Shown here one piece after another: positions 18,040-26,469 of a stretch of 64,000 nt of DNA. This stretch comes from Phycisphaerales bacterium UBA7800 (GTDB lineage Bacteria > Planctomycetota > Phycisphaerae > Phycisphaerales > Phycisphaeraceae): contig DLCK01000029.1 in assembly GCA_002480565.1 (NCBI GenBank), forward strand, positions 1 through 64,000, read 5' to 3'. A program made the position numbers and the translations under genes. The notes under the pieces were generated by a model, which saw only the letters and a program-made list of their open reading frames with translations, was not told the origin of the DNA and made no database searches. Each line of letters begins with the position of its first letter. The stretch's first letter is position 1.

Positions 18040-18180
18040 AGGTGGGAGAAACGCAAGCCGGTTGATGCCGGTAACGAGCGACGGAAGGCTCGTGCGAAAG
18101 AAATTTAAATGGGACTGACGCATCGAAACGGACGGATGCATCGTAAGCCCAGAACGTCCTGGATTTCAGGACAACGGAGA
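18040..18180 (+). promoter_or_regulatory. Structured 5' leader of the corrinoid-fold gene
   Basis: The 535-bp gene-free gap 17654..18188 ends in a row of possible RNA hairpins: CCGG/CCGG (18058..18071), a 6-bp stem ACGAGC/GCTCGT (18074..18093), GCATC/GATGC (18120..18139), and GTCCTG/CAGGAC (18156..18172), the last only four bases ahead of the ribosome site GGAGAG. Between them are conserved-looking runs such as GGGAGAAACGCAAGCC. I see no B12 box of a cobalamin riboswitch, and the match to the c-di-GMP (GEMM) core is too weak to claim. A structured regulatory leader is likely; its ligand, if any, is unknown. Nothing else is seen in the gap. Confidence 0.45.
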
Positions 18181-18188
18181 GATGTGTC

Positions 18189-18893
18189 ATGCGTAAAGAA
18201 GCTCTTATGGAAAGGTTTTTCACCTCACTGATTAGCGGCAATCGTTCAGCAAGCCGCGAAATTGTCGACCAGATGATCGATGCGGAAATTCCCGCACAGA
18301 CGATCATGAGTGAATTGTTCTGGCCTGTGCTTGAACACATTCAAAACATGTACCGCAACGATCAACTGGCCGCCATCTGTTTTAACTTTGCAACTCGCAT
18401 GCTCCGATCCATGGCAGATCAAATGCAGATGCGGTTGCCCATGGCTGAATCGCGTGGCCAGTCCACCATTGTCTTTACCGGCCCAGAAGAGTCAGAAGAA
18501 ATCGGAGGCCAAATGGTCGCCGACCTGCTCGAAGCTGATGGCTATGACGTGTATTACGTCGGTGGCGGTGTGGCCAATGATGAAATCATCAACAAGATTG
18601 CAGAACTGAATATCGACAAACTCGTGGTCTTCGGCGTGGTGCCCTCCACGGTGCCCTTCACCCGATTGCTCATTGATCATCTTCACGAAATCGGCTCAGC
18701 CCCCAAGATTCAAATCTGTGTCGGCGGCGGTGTCTTTAATCGTGCAGAAGGTTTGGCAGAGGAAATCGGTGCCGACGTCTGGGCTTCGACCCCGTTGGAA
18801 CTGGTACAGGAAATGGATGCCAACCCCATGAAACGCATGCAGGAAGACCAACGCACCGTCGGCCGCAAGCGTCGCACCAAAATGGCTGCATAA
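18189..18893 (+). CDS. B12-binding-fold protein lacking the cobalamin His
   Basis: 234 residues. Residues about 1-85 form the helical cap typical of corrinoid-binding proteins; residues 90-215 form the Rossmann-like B12 domain (IVFTGPEESEEIGGQMVADL, GYDVYYVGGG, LVVFGVVPS, ICVGGGVFNRAEG). In cobalamin proteins the first loop reads D-X-H-X2-G, with the His binding cobalt; here it is EESEEIG, so base-off cobalamin binding by His is not expected. It may be a regulatory or scaffolding relative. GGAGAG eight bases ahead supports the ATG. The C-terminus is strongly basic (GRKRRTK). Function unknown. Confidence 0.75.
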   Translation: MRKEALMERFFTSLISGNRSASREIVDQMIDAEIPAQTIMSELFWPVLEHIQNMYRNDQLAAICFNFATRMLRSMADQMQMRLPMAESRGQSTIVFTGPEESEEIGGQMVADLLEADGYDVYYVGGGVANDEIINKIAELNIDKLVVFGVVPSTVPFTRLLIDHLHEIGSAPKIQICVGGGVFNRAEGLAEEIGADVWASTPLELVQEMDANPMKRMQEDQRTVGRKRRTKMAA

Positions 18894-18960
18894 CGCAACC
18901 TCAAAACACGCATACACATCCGTGATCGAAAGAAAAGCGAGACGCAATCGCTTGACCATC

Positions 18961-18998
18961 AACAACCGTCGGCCCACAAGGTCGTCGGTTGTTTTTTT
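18961..18998 (+). terminator. Rho-independent terminator
   Basis: AACAACCG pairs with CGGTTGTT around an imperfect inner stem and is followed by a run of seven T. It ends the corrinoid-fold gene transcript. Confidence 0.75.
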
Positions 18999-19023
18999 GT
19001 TTAGTGAGTAGATCAATGGTATC

Positions 19024-19110
19024 AAACCGCTTGCGGTTTAGCATCGCCAACGAGACTCGAATAGCTTTGGGTGTCCTATCGGTTCATGGATCGCTAAACC
19101 ACAAGCGATT
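19024..19110. repeat. Inverted pair of REP-like palindromes, CGCTTGCG type
   Basis: AAACCGCTTGCGGTTT (19024..19039) is a perfect palindromic hairpin followed by AGC; a degenerate copy in opposite orientation, GCTAAACCACAAGCGATT, lies at 19093..19110. The 50-bp middle holds no gene. The layout is that of a REPIN. Confidence 0.65.
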
Positions 19111-19114
19111 AAAA

Positions 19115-19150
19115 TCCCTACTCTCTAATCACTACTCCCTGCCCCCTACC
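19115..19150 (-). repeat. Degenerate heptad repeat, TAG-rich
   Basis: Read on the minus strand this stretch gives successive 7-nt units GGGAGTAG, TGATTAG, AGAGTAG, GGAT. It is a diverged copy of the ends of the four-helix-bundle element at 55043..55492. It directly abuts the REP pair at 19024..19110. Confidence 0.5.
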
Positions 19151-19239
19151 CCCACAAGACGAACGCATCCAAATCTGATAATCTGTGTCCTTCACATAAC
19201 CCCTAAGCCTCGGAATACCGACCTCGGAGTAACATCAAT

Positions 19240-19614
19240 ATGGCTTCCAAAACCGACCGAACCTACCTCGAATCACACGAATGGCATAAAGTCGAAGGCG
19301 ACCTGGTCGTCATCGGTATCTCACAACATGCAGTCGATGAACTCTCTGACATCACTTTCATCGAGTACGGTAAAGAGTCCGGTACACTCTCGGCGGGTGA
19401 CACCTTCGGCGAAATCGAATCTGTCAAAGCCACCAGCGAACTCTACTGCGGCATCGACGGCGAAGTCGTCGAAGTCAACAATGAACTCATCGACAGCCCC
19501 CAAACCGTCAACGACGATCCCTGGGACAAAGGTTGGATGATCAAAGTCAAACCCTCCAATCCAGATCAGGTCAAAAGCCTCCTCAGCGCAGAAGACTACG
19601 ACGCCAAAAGCTGA
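19240..19614 (+). CDS. gcvH: Glycine cleavage system H protein
   Basis: 124 residues. The lipoylation site is FGEIESVKATSELYCGIDG, with the Lys of ESVKA carrying the lipoyl arm; HEWHKVEGDLVVIGIS at the N-terminus and NDDPWDKGWMIKVK at the C-terminus are family signatures. The H protein shuttles the aminomethyl group between the P, T and L proteins of glycine decarboxylase. GGAG lies 11 bp ahead of the ATG. gcvP and gcvT are not nearby, so the gene stands alone here. Confidence 0.95.
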   Translation: MASKTDRTYLESHEWHKVEGDLVVIGISQHAVDELSDITFIEYGKESGTLSAGDTFGEIESVKATSELYCGIDGEVVEVNNELIDSPQTVNDDPWDKGWMIKVKPSNPDQVKSLLSAEDYDAKS

Positions 19615-19744
19615 CCCCCCGGAAGTTTCTGTTGGGTAATGACAGCTTCATGGCTTGATGTTGTTGGGTTAACATGCCTTGACATCTATCAATTGCAATA
19701 TTCTCAGTGCCCACTTGTGACTTGCGCTGCAATTTCCGATAATC

Positions 19745-20758
19745 ATGCGTATGACTGTTGATGTACACACACATTTGTGGGAACGACCCGAGCAACTTGG
19801 TGATGGGACGGCTCAACGTCTCCAGGCCATGATGGTTCACGAAGCAATCAATGCCTCGGGATGGGCCTATGACCAAGCCATGAAACCGGTGGACGCATCG
19901 TTTATCCTCGGTTTTGAAAGCCAATATCTGGGAGCCTCTGTCAATAACACACAGGTCGCGACCTATGTCAAAAGACGCCCCAACAAGTATCTGGGGTTTG
20001 CAGGCATTGATCCACTGGCGTCAGATTGGCAGGACAAACTCAAAGAAGCTTTGGACCTGGGGCTGGTGGGTGTGTGCTTTAGTGCAGCTGCTCAGAACTG
20101 TCACCCGACACACACCCGGGCGATGTATCTGTTTGAAAAGTGTGAGGAATTAGGTCTCCCAGTCATGCATCATCCCGGCACGCATATGGCTACCGCTGCC
20201 GTCATGGCCTTTAGCCAACCGTACCTGTTTGATGAAGTAGGACGCACATTCCCCAAACTCAAATTGATTTTTTCACAGCTTGGCCACCCATGGGTCGATG
20301 AAGCGATCCTGCTGCTATCCAAGCATCCGAATTTTTTCGCGGACATCTCAGATATCAGTTCACGGCCATGGCAGTTGTACAACGCCCTGCTCACCGCAGC
20401 ACAACAGAACGTCACCGACTCGCTATTGCTAGGCAGTGACTTCCCATTTAGCACACCTGAGCAGGTAATTTACAATCTGTATTCGGTCAACCATTTCACC
20501 AAGGGTACCGCCATGCCCACCATCCCAAGACATGTGCTTACGAGCATTATTGAACGGGATACGCTCGCGGTGTTGGGGTTGTCGGACAAGATTAACCTGC
20601 CAGTCTCGGAAACCATGAGGCTTGCCACATCTGCCAATGAATTGCTGGATGAAACGCCGGTATTGGCCAAAGTCACACGATCCAACATGCCCAAGTCTGC
20701 CTTGGTTAATCCGCCAGAAGTCGCCCCTGACAAACAGTCTGGCGCGGCAGGCAACTGA
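19745..20758 (+). CDS. Amidohydrolase-2 family metal-dependent hydrolase
   Basis: 337 residues with the TIM-barrel metal site of the amidohydrolase superfamily: VDVHTHLW at the start (HxH), VMHHPGTH in the middle, SQLGHPWVDEA, and LLLGSDFPFSTPEQV with the late Asp. The layout matches the ACMSD / uracil-5-carboxylate decarboxylase-like group (PF04909), which decarboxylates or hydrolyses aromatic acids and lactones. The last 60 residues are an extra tail outside the barrel. The gene is unlinked to a clear pathway, so the substrate is open. Confidence 0.85.
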   Translation: MRMTVDVHTHLWERPEQLGDGTAQRLQAMMVHEAINASGWAYDQAMKPVDASFILGFESQYLGASVNNTQVATYVKRRPNKYLGFAGIDPLASDWQDKLKEALDLGLVGVCFSAAAQNCHPTHTRAMYLFEKCEELGLPVMHHPGTHMATAAVMAFSQPYLFDEVGRTFPKLKLIFSQLGHPWVDEAILLLSKHPNFFADISDISSRPWQLYNALLTAAQQNVTDSLLLGSDFPFSTPEQVIYNLYSVNHFTKGTAMPTIPRHVLTSIIERDTLAVLGLSDKINLPVSETMRLATSANELLDETPVLAKVTRSNMPKSALVNPPEVAPDKQSGAAGN

Positions 20759-20850
20759 TACAAAAGTCGCCCCACTGTTTGAAATGGGCTAGACTTTCAC
20801 CCGTTGGCTTTGATTGATCACAGAATTTTCTATCACACAGGATACAACGT

Positions 20851-21486
20851 ATGTCCAAGCGTTTGAGTCTGTTTACTTCGTTTATCATCTGCGGTGCCCT
20901 TCTGACGGTCGTCGGATGTGGTGCCCCAAAATCACCCGCAGGCAAGAAGATCGGCGATCTGACGATCCGCAGTCTTGTCAATCAAGGCGTCTCGCTGACC
21001 GGTAAATTCAAGGTCGGCTACTATGCCTACCACGATGATAATCGCATGACAATGGTTCTCTTCGAAGGTGACGAAACAGCTCCGCAGCAAGTGCTCATCG
21101 TGCGGATGCTCTGGTTACCTCGAGGCTCCAAGACCCCCGTCAATCGCAGCGCAACCAACGCATCAATCAAGCACATCGTCTTCGCCGGGGCGGATCGCAA
21201 TATCGTCGGTGTCTACGGTGGTGGCGGATACTACTATCCCAAAAGCAAACCCGGAAAAGATCGCATCAAAGGCGCTATATGGGACGGCTCAATGGATCTG
21301 CTACACGCATCCAAAGGTTTTGCTGACCGCCTGGGACGCGTCCAGATTGATGGCAATCTCAAAGTCACCCGCGACGACGAAAAAGTCGAAGCGACCCTTA
21401 AAAGCTTGGAAGAAGAGTTGGCTGGTAAGATCGGCTACAAAGTCATGGTCAAGCGTGACGTGACGGCTGACAAAGCTTCAATGTAA
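20851..21486 (+). CDS. Uncharacterised lipoprotein
   Basis: 211 residues. Residues 1-23 are a lipoprotein signal ending LLTVVGC, so the mature protein begins with a lipidated Cys followed by GAPKSPAG. The rest is a mixed domain with basic and aromatic patches (YYAYHDDNRMTMVLFEGDE, VYGGGGYYYPKSKPG) and a charged C-terminal helix (VEATLKSLEEELAGKIGY). I do not recognise the family. CAGGAT lies ahead of the ATG. A strong terminator at 21516 closes a single-gene transcript. Confidence 0.7.
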   Translation: MSKRLSLFTSFIICGALLTVVGCGAPKSPAGKKIGDLTIRSLVNQGVSLTGKFKVGYYAYHDDNRMTMVLFEGDETAPQQVLIVRMLWLPRGSKTPVNRSATNASIKHIVFAGADRNIVGVYGGGGYYYPKSKPGKDRIKGAIWDGSMDLLHASKGFADRLGRVQIDGNLKVTRDDEKVEATLKSLEEELAGKIGYKVMVKRDVTADKASM

Positions 21487-21515
21487 GACATATTTGAACG
21501 TTTAATAGACAAAGT

Positions 21516-21557
21516 AAAACGGGCACCGCGACATATAACGTCGGTGCCCGTTTTTTT
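21516..21557 (+). terminator. Rho-independent terminator
   Basis: CGGGCACCG and CGGTGCCCG form a 9-bp stem, extended by AAAA/TTTT, followed by a run of T. It separates the lipoprotein gene from the converging symporter operon. Confidence 0.88.
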
Positions 21558-21593
21558 ATTTGCAACTCGCAACAATGTAATCAGTCTTTTCGA

Positions 21594-21749
21594 TCAATCA
21601 TCATTATTATCATGCGGGTCGATATCGATTTGCGTATGCAGGTGTTCACTGCTCCCTGGCGTGCTAAGTACTTTGTAGATACACCAACCGAGCAGACTGG
21701 TCATGCCACCGACTGAAATAATCATAATGATCCATCCACCCATATTCAT
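21594..21749 (-). CDS. Small membrane partner of the NSS symporter
   Basis: 51 residues with one membrane helix (MGGWIIMIISVGGMTSLLGW) and an acidic, His-containing tail (TQIDIDPHDNNDD). Its ATG overlaps the stop of the NSS symporter gene by 4 bp (ATGA), so it is translated with it. In other bacteria NSS-family methionine/alanine importers have a one-helix small subunit (MetS type) encoded in the same position; the sequence is not closely alike, so the match rests on size, topology and coupling. A start 33 bp upstream exists but overlaps the symporter more deeply. Confidence 0.7.
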   Translation of the reverse strand: MNMGGWIIMIISVGGMTSLLGWCIYKVLSTPGSSEHLHTQIDIDPHDNNDD

Positions 21750-23443
21750 GACTGCACCTTGCCTTTCCCCGATTTTTCCCAACGCTTGGTTGCTGATGCA
21801 ATCAACAACAGGAAGAAGACCAACATGATCCCGATAAAGCCCAACGCTAATCCTTCGACATGGGTAATATTTTCAATGCGTTTGGGCAGTGACTTAATGA
21901 CCCAAACCGTAAAAATAGCCAACAGGAACACAGGGCATACGAACTTGATTACGAACTTGATGGACTTGTGAATCTTGATTTCCGCACCAGACATCAGCTC
22001 TTCATAGCCTTGATCCACCCCAAGCACCCAACCGAAAATAATCACTTGGATCGTAGCAAGGACATAAATACAGAAGGTTGCTACCCAGAAGTCGATTGCA
22101 TCAAGTGCTGCCAATCCTTCTGAGAAATACACCACGAACATTGCGCCCATAAAGGTAACAAAACCAAGGATCGTCACCGACATTTTACGATTGATGACCA
22201 AGCCTTCTTCCAAAAACGCAATGGCGGGTTGAAGCATGGACAGTGAACTGGTCACCGCTGCCAGGAACAACAGGAAGAAGAAGAGGAATCCGAAGAATTG
22301 ACCACCGGGCATCTGGGCAAAGACCTGTGGGAGCACCATGAATCCGAGTTGAAATGCTGAATCGAGTGTCTTCTCATCCAATACCCCGAGGAAGACAAAT
22401 GCAGCAGGAATCAGAATCATGCCACCCAAGGCCACTTCACAAAAACCATTACCCGCAGCAGCAGTTAGCGAGCTTAAAGCGACATCATCGTCTTTCTTGA
22501 GATAACTGGAATAGGTGATAATCACGCCAAAGCCTACTGATAGTGAGAAGAAAATCTGTCCCGCAGCAGCAAGCCAGATTTCTGGATTCATTAACGCGAC
22601 GACTAATCCTTTTTTCTCTTGGGTTACAGCTTCTTCACCAGCGACTTCATTCACAACTGTAGCGGCACCGGCAGCGACATCCGCGGAAGTTGCAGTTGCA
22701 TCAACAGGTAATTCCGGTTGGACAATCCCACCCGGATTCCACATGTAACCCAAACCATTGAGTACATTCTGATCCGGATTTACAGGGTTGGCAGGTAAAG
22801 TCAATACGCGAACCAAAACGATCACCGCACAGATCACCAACGCAGGCATCGCCCATTTGCAGAACCATTCAATTCCTGCACTAAGACCACGGTAAATCAA
22901 CACGAAGTTGAGCACAAAGCAGATCAATAAATGAACCAGTGATGAGCCAAAGATATTGTGAAACAACGAACCGTTTCCGTTGATCCCAACAAAGTCCAGA
23001 ATGTATGTTCCGGTGGTCACTTTGGTCGTAGTGTCTGTCCCCAATAACACGGGGTCCCCCATCAGGTATTTCCATGCAAATCCCAGACACCAAGCTTCGA
23101 TGAAGACGTAGAACATGTAAATCATCACAGGGACAAGTAAACCAAGGACACCTGCAAAAGCGGCTGGACGACTGCGATTACAAATCACAAAGTAGCATCC
23201 GGGCGTGGAATTGAATCCATGTTTACCGCCATACCGTCCCATGGCCCATTCGACCCATGCAATGGGAAGGCCAAGCACCAAAAATGCCACGGCATAGGGG
23301 ATCATAAACGCCCCGCCTTCGTACTGTGCAGCAAGACCCGGGAACCTTAAAAAGTTCCCCAATCCCACTGCACTGCCCGTCACCGCAAGGATAACCCCCA
23401 GGCGTGTTCCCCACGATTCGCCTGATCCATTTGGTTGATTCAT
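21746..23443 (-). CDS. Sodium:neurotransmitter symporter (NSS/SNF) family protein
   Basis: 565 residues with about 12 membrane helices. The N-terminus SWGTRLGVILAVTGSAVGLG and NFLRFPGLAAQYEGGAFMIP are the NSS signature with the sodium- and substrate-binding unwound helix 1. The central segment FFSLSVGFGVIITYSSYLKKDDD (helix 6) is also typical. These transporters import amino acids or related amines with sodium. An extracellular insert of about 60 residues between helices 5 and 6 is rich in Ala/Val/Thr. The gene is coupled to a small membrane partner downstream. Substrate unknown. Confidence 0.92.
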   Translation of the reverse strand: MNQPNGSGESWGTRLGVILAVTGSAVGLGNFLRFPGLAAQYEGGAFMIPYAVAFLVLGLPIAWVEWAMGRYGGKHGFNSTPGCYFVICNRSRPAAFAGVLGLLVPVMIYMFYVFIEAWCLGFAWKYLMGDPVLLGTDTTTKVTTGTYILDFVGINGNGSLFHNIFGSSLVHLLICFVLNFVLIYRGLSAGIEWFCKWAMPALVICAVIVLVRVLTLPANPVNPDQNVLNGLGYMWNPGGIVQPELPVDATATSADVAAGAATVVNEVAGEEAVTQEKKGLVVALMNPEIWLAAAGQIFFSLSVGFGVIITYSSYLKKDDDVALSSLTAAAGNGFCEVALGGMILIPAAFVFLGVLDEKTLDSAFQLGFMVLPQVFAQMPGGQFFGFLFFFLLFLAAVTSSLSMLQPAIAFLEEGLVINRKMSVTILGFVTFMGAMFVVYFSEGLAALDAIDFWVATFCIYVLATIQVIIFGWVLGVDQGYEELMSGAEIKIHKSIKFVIKFVCPVFLLAIFTVWVIKSLPKRIENITHVEGLALGFIGIMLVFFLLLIASATKRWEKSGKGKVQS

Positions 23444-23954
23444 CTGTTATGCGTCCTTCAAAGACCTGTTTGTCATCGTCTAGGAACAACTTAGCAACTG
23501 ACGATGCAAAACACCAGTAGCATTGTTGTATATATCCTTCAAAACAAAGGTAAGGATGATTCCGTCTGGTGATAGCACGTGAGAATATGTTGCGATTTGG
23601 CTTCACCACAGAATCTCAGAGACACAGAGGTCAATGCCATGGACACCCGCTTTAGCACGTTTCGCTTTTCGACACAAAAGCAGCGGGACTTATCCGGTTT
23701 TACCATTGCATCCGATGGACACGTGGGTATCATGATAAATTCATGCAGCAACGAACCAACTCATCCAATGTCTTTGGACGCCAGGCTCAACAGGCCAAAG
23801 GTATGGTTCGTACCAATCGCCCAAGCCCTCCTTGCTGCTGAATCTTTTCTGACTCGTTTTCGATTCTCCGAGTATGCGTTGTCTTGCATACGTCTAATAC
23901 AAACTCGTTCACATCCGACCACTCGCGCCAGGACTCTCAAAGGAGCAAACTTTC
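23444..23954. other. 511-bp divergent intergenic region with half of a CAGAGACACAGAG repeat
   Basis: The gap lies between the divergent NSS symporter and fucose-isomerase-like genes. At 23605..23630 it holds a single arm (ACCACAGAATCTCAGAGACA, then CAGAGG) similar to the arms of the inverted-repeat element at 25700..25864. Open frames exist but have no ribosome site or recognisable protein. No RNA gene was recognised. Confidence 0.5.
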
Positions 23955-25601
23955 ATGGCCAAAACCTCCACCCAACCCACCGTGCTGCTGCTTGCAAACG
24001 GCGACCTGCGTATCACCGCTAACCAGAACTGCTGGGAAGCACAAAAAGAAATGGAACAAACGCTGATCAAAGCTGTCAAGGCAGCAGGCTACAACATCAA
24101 GCGTGCCCATCCGTACAAGAAAGACCAGAAGCATGGCTTCATCCAATCGCAAAAAGAAGGCATGGATGTCTTTGCCAAAATCGACCCCAAAGCCCCACTG
24201 ATCATCGCCGAAGCCGTCTGGCAGTATTCCCATCACCTGCTCCACGGACTGCTTACCCACCAAGGCCCGATCCTCACCGTCGCCAACTGGTCAGGCACCT
24301 GGCCCGGACTCGTGGGCATGCTCAACCTCAACGGCTCAATGACCAAAGCTGGTATCAAATATTCCACGCTTTGGTCTGACGATTTCACCGACAAGTATTT
24401 TCTGGGTCGCCTTGAAAAATGGCTCAAAACCGGAAAATGCAGCCATGCCACCAAACACGTCAAGAAATTTGCAGATGTCAAAGTTCCAGCTGCAGTCAAG
24501 AAGACCGGCGAAAAACTCGCTGCTGAATTGATCAAAGACAAAGCCATCCTCGGTGTGTTTGATGAAGGTTGCATGGGCATGTTCAATGCCATCATCCCCG
24601 ACCATCTGCTTAACCCCACCGGTGTCTTCAAAGAACGTCTAAGCCAATCCGCCCTGTACTACGAGTCCACACAGGTCACCGACAAGGAAGCCAAGGAAGT
24701 CTACGACTGGTACATCAAGAAAGGCATGACCTTCCACCTGGGCAAGAACGAAGAAACCGAACTGACCAAAAATCAGATTCTGCTCCAATGCAAAATGTAC
24801 ATCGCAGCGGTTCGCATCGCTGATGACTTTGGCTGCCACACCATCGGCATTCAATACCAGCAGGGTCTCAAGGATCTGCTGCCGGCTTCCGACCTGGTCG
24901 AAGGTACGCTCAACAACGCTGACCGCCCGCCCGTGAAGTCCCGTGATGGCAAACGCGTCCTGTACAAAGGCCAACCCATCCCACACTTTAATGAAGTCGA
25001 CGAATGTGCTGGCCTTGACGGTCTGATGACCTACCGTGTTCACAAGGAAATGAAACAACCTGTCGAAAACACACTCCATGACCTGCGTTGGGGTGACTGG
25101 GATCAAAGCGGCACCACCGAAGACTACGTCTGGGTATTCCTCATCTCCGGCAGCGCCCCGCCAGCCCATCACATCGGTGGCTGGAAAGGTAGCGACGGCC
25201 TGCGTCAACCGGGCATGTACTTCCGTCTGGGTGGTTCAACCTTGCGTGGTATTGCCAAGACCGGCGAGATCATCTGGTCCCGAGTGTGGGTCGATGGTTC
25301 GTCTGCTGGTGGCAAGCTGTGCATGGACCTTGGCCGCGCCGAAGTCATCAAATTGCCAGAGGAAGAAACCCAACGCCGTTGGGATGAAACCACCGTGCAA
25401 TGGCCAATCATGCACGCAGTGACCTATGGCGTGACCCGTGAACAGATGATGGCTCGTCACAAGAGTAACCACATCCAATGTGTCTACGCCAAGGATGCCA
25501 AGTCCGCCGACGAAGCCATGCTCGCCAAAGCCGCGATGGCCAAAGCCATGGGCATGGACGTTGCCATCTGTGGCACGAAGAAAGACGGTAAAGCGTGGTA
25601 A
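23955..25601 (+). CDS. L-fucose/L-arabinose isomerase-fold protein
   Basis: 548 residues. The layout (N-terminal Rossmann-like domains, then a metal-binding domain and a C-terminal beta domain) matches the fucose/arabinose isomerase group. Visible pieces are NWSGTWPGLVGMLNLNG in the N-terminal half, FDEGCMGMFNAIIPDHLLNP as the likely first metal and catalytic region, HFNEVDECAGLDGLMTYRVH, and PPAHHIGGWKG, with His residues in the range expected of the third metal ligand. Such enzymes interconvert aldoses and ketoses. AAAGGAG lies ahead of the ATG. The closest sugar is not predictable, and no kinase or aldolase is adjacent. Confidence 0.75.
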   Translation: MAKTSTQPTVLLLANGDLRITANQNCWEAQKEMEQTLIKAVKAAGYNIKRAHPYKKDQKHGFIQSQKEGMDVFAKIDPKAPLIIAEAVWQYSHHLLHGLLTHQGPILTVANWSGTWPGLVGMLNLNGSMTKAGIKYSTLWSDDFTDKYFLGRLEKWLKTGKCSHATKHVKKFADVKVPAAVKKTGEKLAAELIKDKAILGVFDEGCMGMFNAIIPDHLLNPTGVFKERLSQSALYYESTQVTDKEAKEVYDWYIKKGMTFHLGKNEETELTKNQILLQCKMYIAAVRIADDFGCHTIGIQYQQGLKDLLPASDLVEGTLNNADRPPVKSRDGKRVLYKGQPIPHFNEVDECAGLDGLMTYRVHKEMKQPVENTLHDLRWGDWDQSGTTEDYVWVFLISGSAPPAHHIGGWKGSDGLRQPGMYFRLGGSTLRGIAKTGEIIWSRVWVDGSSAGGKLCMDLGRAEVIKLPEEETQRRWDETTVQWPIMHAVTYGVTREQMMARHKSNHIQCVYAKDAKSADEAMLAKAAMAKAMGMDVAICGTKKDGKAW

Positions 25602-25644
25602 TTGTTATCGCGTAATTCGCCATTGAATCAAATAAATTGGAATC

Positions 25645-25683
25645 ACACGGGGATGCGTCGGGGGGCGTGTCCCCGTGTTTTTT
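25645..25683 (+). terminator. Rho-independent terminator
   Basis: ACACGGGGA pairs with TCCCCGTGT around a G-rich loop, followed by a run of seven T. It ends the isomerase-like gene. Confidence 0.85.
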
Positions 25684-25699
25684 ATTTGTAGTTCAAGGC

Positions 25700-25864
25700 A
25701 TTTTTTACCGCAGAGACACAGAGCACTCAGAGTGAAGAGAGGAGGAATTTTTGTTTTGATCACATCGATTTCAAGCCCAAGCCTGAGCATTGGGATTGAG
25801 TCAGCACAACATCAAAAAAAAACTCTCTTACCTCTGAGTGCTCTGTGTCTCTGCGGTAAAAAAT
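25700..25864. repeat. 165-bp element with perfect 33-bp inverted ends, CAGAGACACAGAG type
   Basis: Arms 25700..25732 and 25832..25864 are exact inverse complements over 33 bp; each starts ATTTTTTACCGCAGAGACAC and ends in CACTCAGAG. The middle 99 bp has no gene. A single diverged arm lies at 23605..23630. This is a MITE-like palindrome between a terminator and the macrodomain gene; the right arm ends 12 bp from that gene's stop. Confidence 0.9.
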
Positions 25865-25876
25865 ATCTTGAAAAAC

Positions 25877-26464
25877 TCAAAACGGCGAGACGCGTTTGCG
25901 GTTGGCCATCCATGTGTTGCGGGTCTCAATCACATGATGATAGACCGCCGCATCGTCCTGCGAGAAGCAGCAGAACATTACCTGCTGTGGGTAGCCATGA
26001 TGGGTCAGAAAATCGAGCACATGGCCGAATGCGATCTTGGCAGCACGTTCCTTGGGGAAGTGATAAATGCCGGTGCTGATCGCAGGAAATGCCATGGTGC
26101 TGATGTGGTTTTCATTGGCAAGTGTCAAAGCCTGGTGATAACACGAAGCAAGTAACACATCTTCATGGGTGTTGGATAAACTGGCTGACTCGTCAGCGTG
26201 CCAAACCGGGCCGACGGTGTGGATGATGTGTTTGATCCCGGTTTCCTCAAGATCAAATGCGGGTGTGATTTTAGCAAGACCTGTGGGACAGCCACCGAGT
26301 GTGCGATTGTATTCCAGTAGTCGCGGACCGGCTGCACGATGGATCGCCCCATCGACACCACCACCGCCAAGCAATGACTCGTTGGCAGCGTTAACAATGG
26401 CATCGACACTAAGCTGAGTGATGTCGCCGACACAGACATGAATGCGAGTGATTGGTTCAGTCAT
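25877..26464 (-). CDS. Macrodomain protein (ADP-ribose deacylase type)
   Basis: 195 residues, one macrodomain. GDITQLSVDAIVNAANESLL followed by GGGGVDGAIHRAAGP is the ADP-ribose binding signature, with the Asn and Asp of the catalytic loop; IHTVGPVW and FPAISTGIYHFPKERAA are the other conserved loops. MacroD/YmdB-type enzymes remove acetyl or ADP-ribosyl groups from ADP-ribose conjugates. The ATG at 26464 lies 6 bp after the stop of the upstream gene on the same strand; an in-frame GTG at 26473 would overlap that stop. Confidence 0.93.
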   Translation of the reverse strand: MTEPITRIHVCVGDITQLSVDAIVNAANESLLGGGGVDGAIHRAAGPRLLEYNRTLGGCPTGLAKITPAFDLEETGIKHIIHTVGPVWHADESASLSNTHEDVLLASCYHQALTLANENHISTMAFPAISTGIYHFPKERAAKIAFGHVLDFLTHHGYPQQVMFCCFSQDDAAVYHHVIETRNTWMANRKRVSPF

Positions 26465-26469
26465 AGGTC

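Noticed and set aside
18040..18180. Cobalamin or c-di-GMP riboswitch
   Set aside because: No B12 box is present, and the GGGA/ACGCAAGCC likeness to the GEMM core does not extend to the second half of that motif. Left as an unassigned structured leader.
17900..18340. Minus-strand open frame of about 146 codons
   Set aside because: It overlaps the leader and the first third of the corrinoid-fold gene, has no ribosome site, and resembles no protein.
23579..24022. Plus-strand open frame of about 147 codons ahead of the isomerase-like gene
   Set aside because: It overlaps the start of that gene in another frame, has no ribosome site, and its composition is not protein-like.
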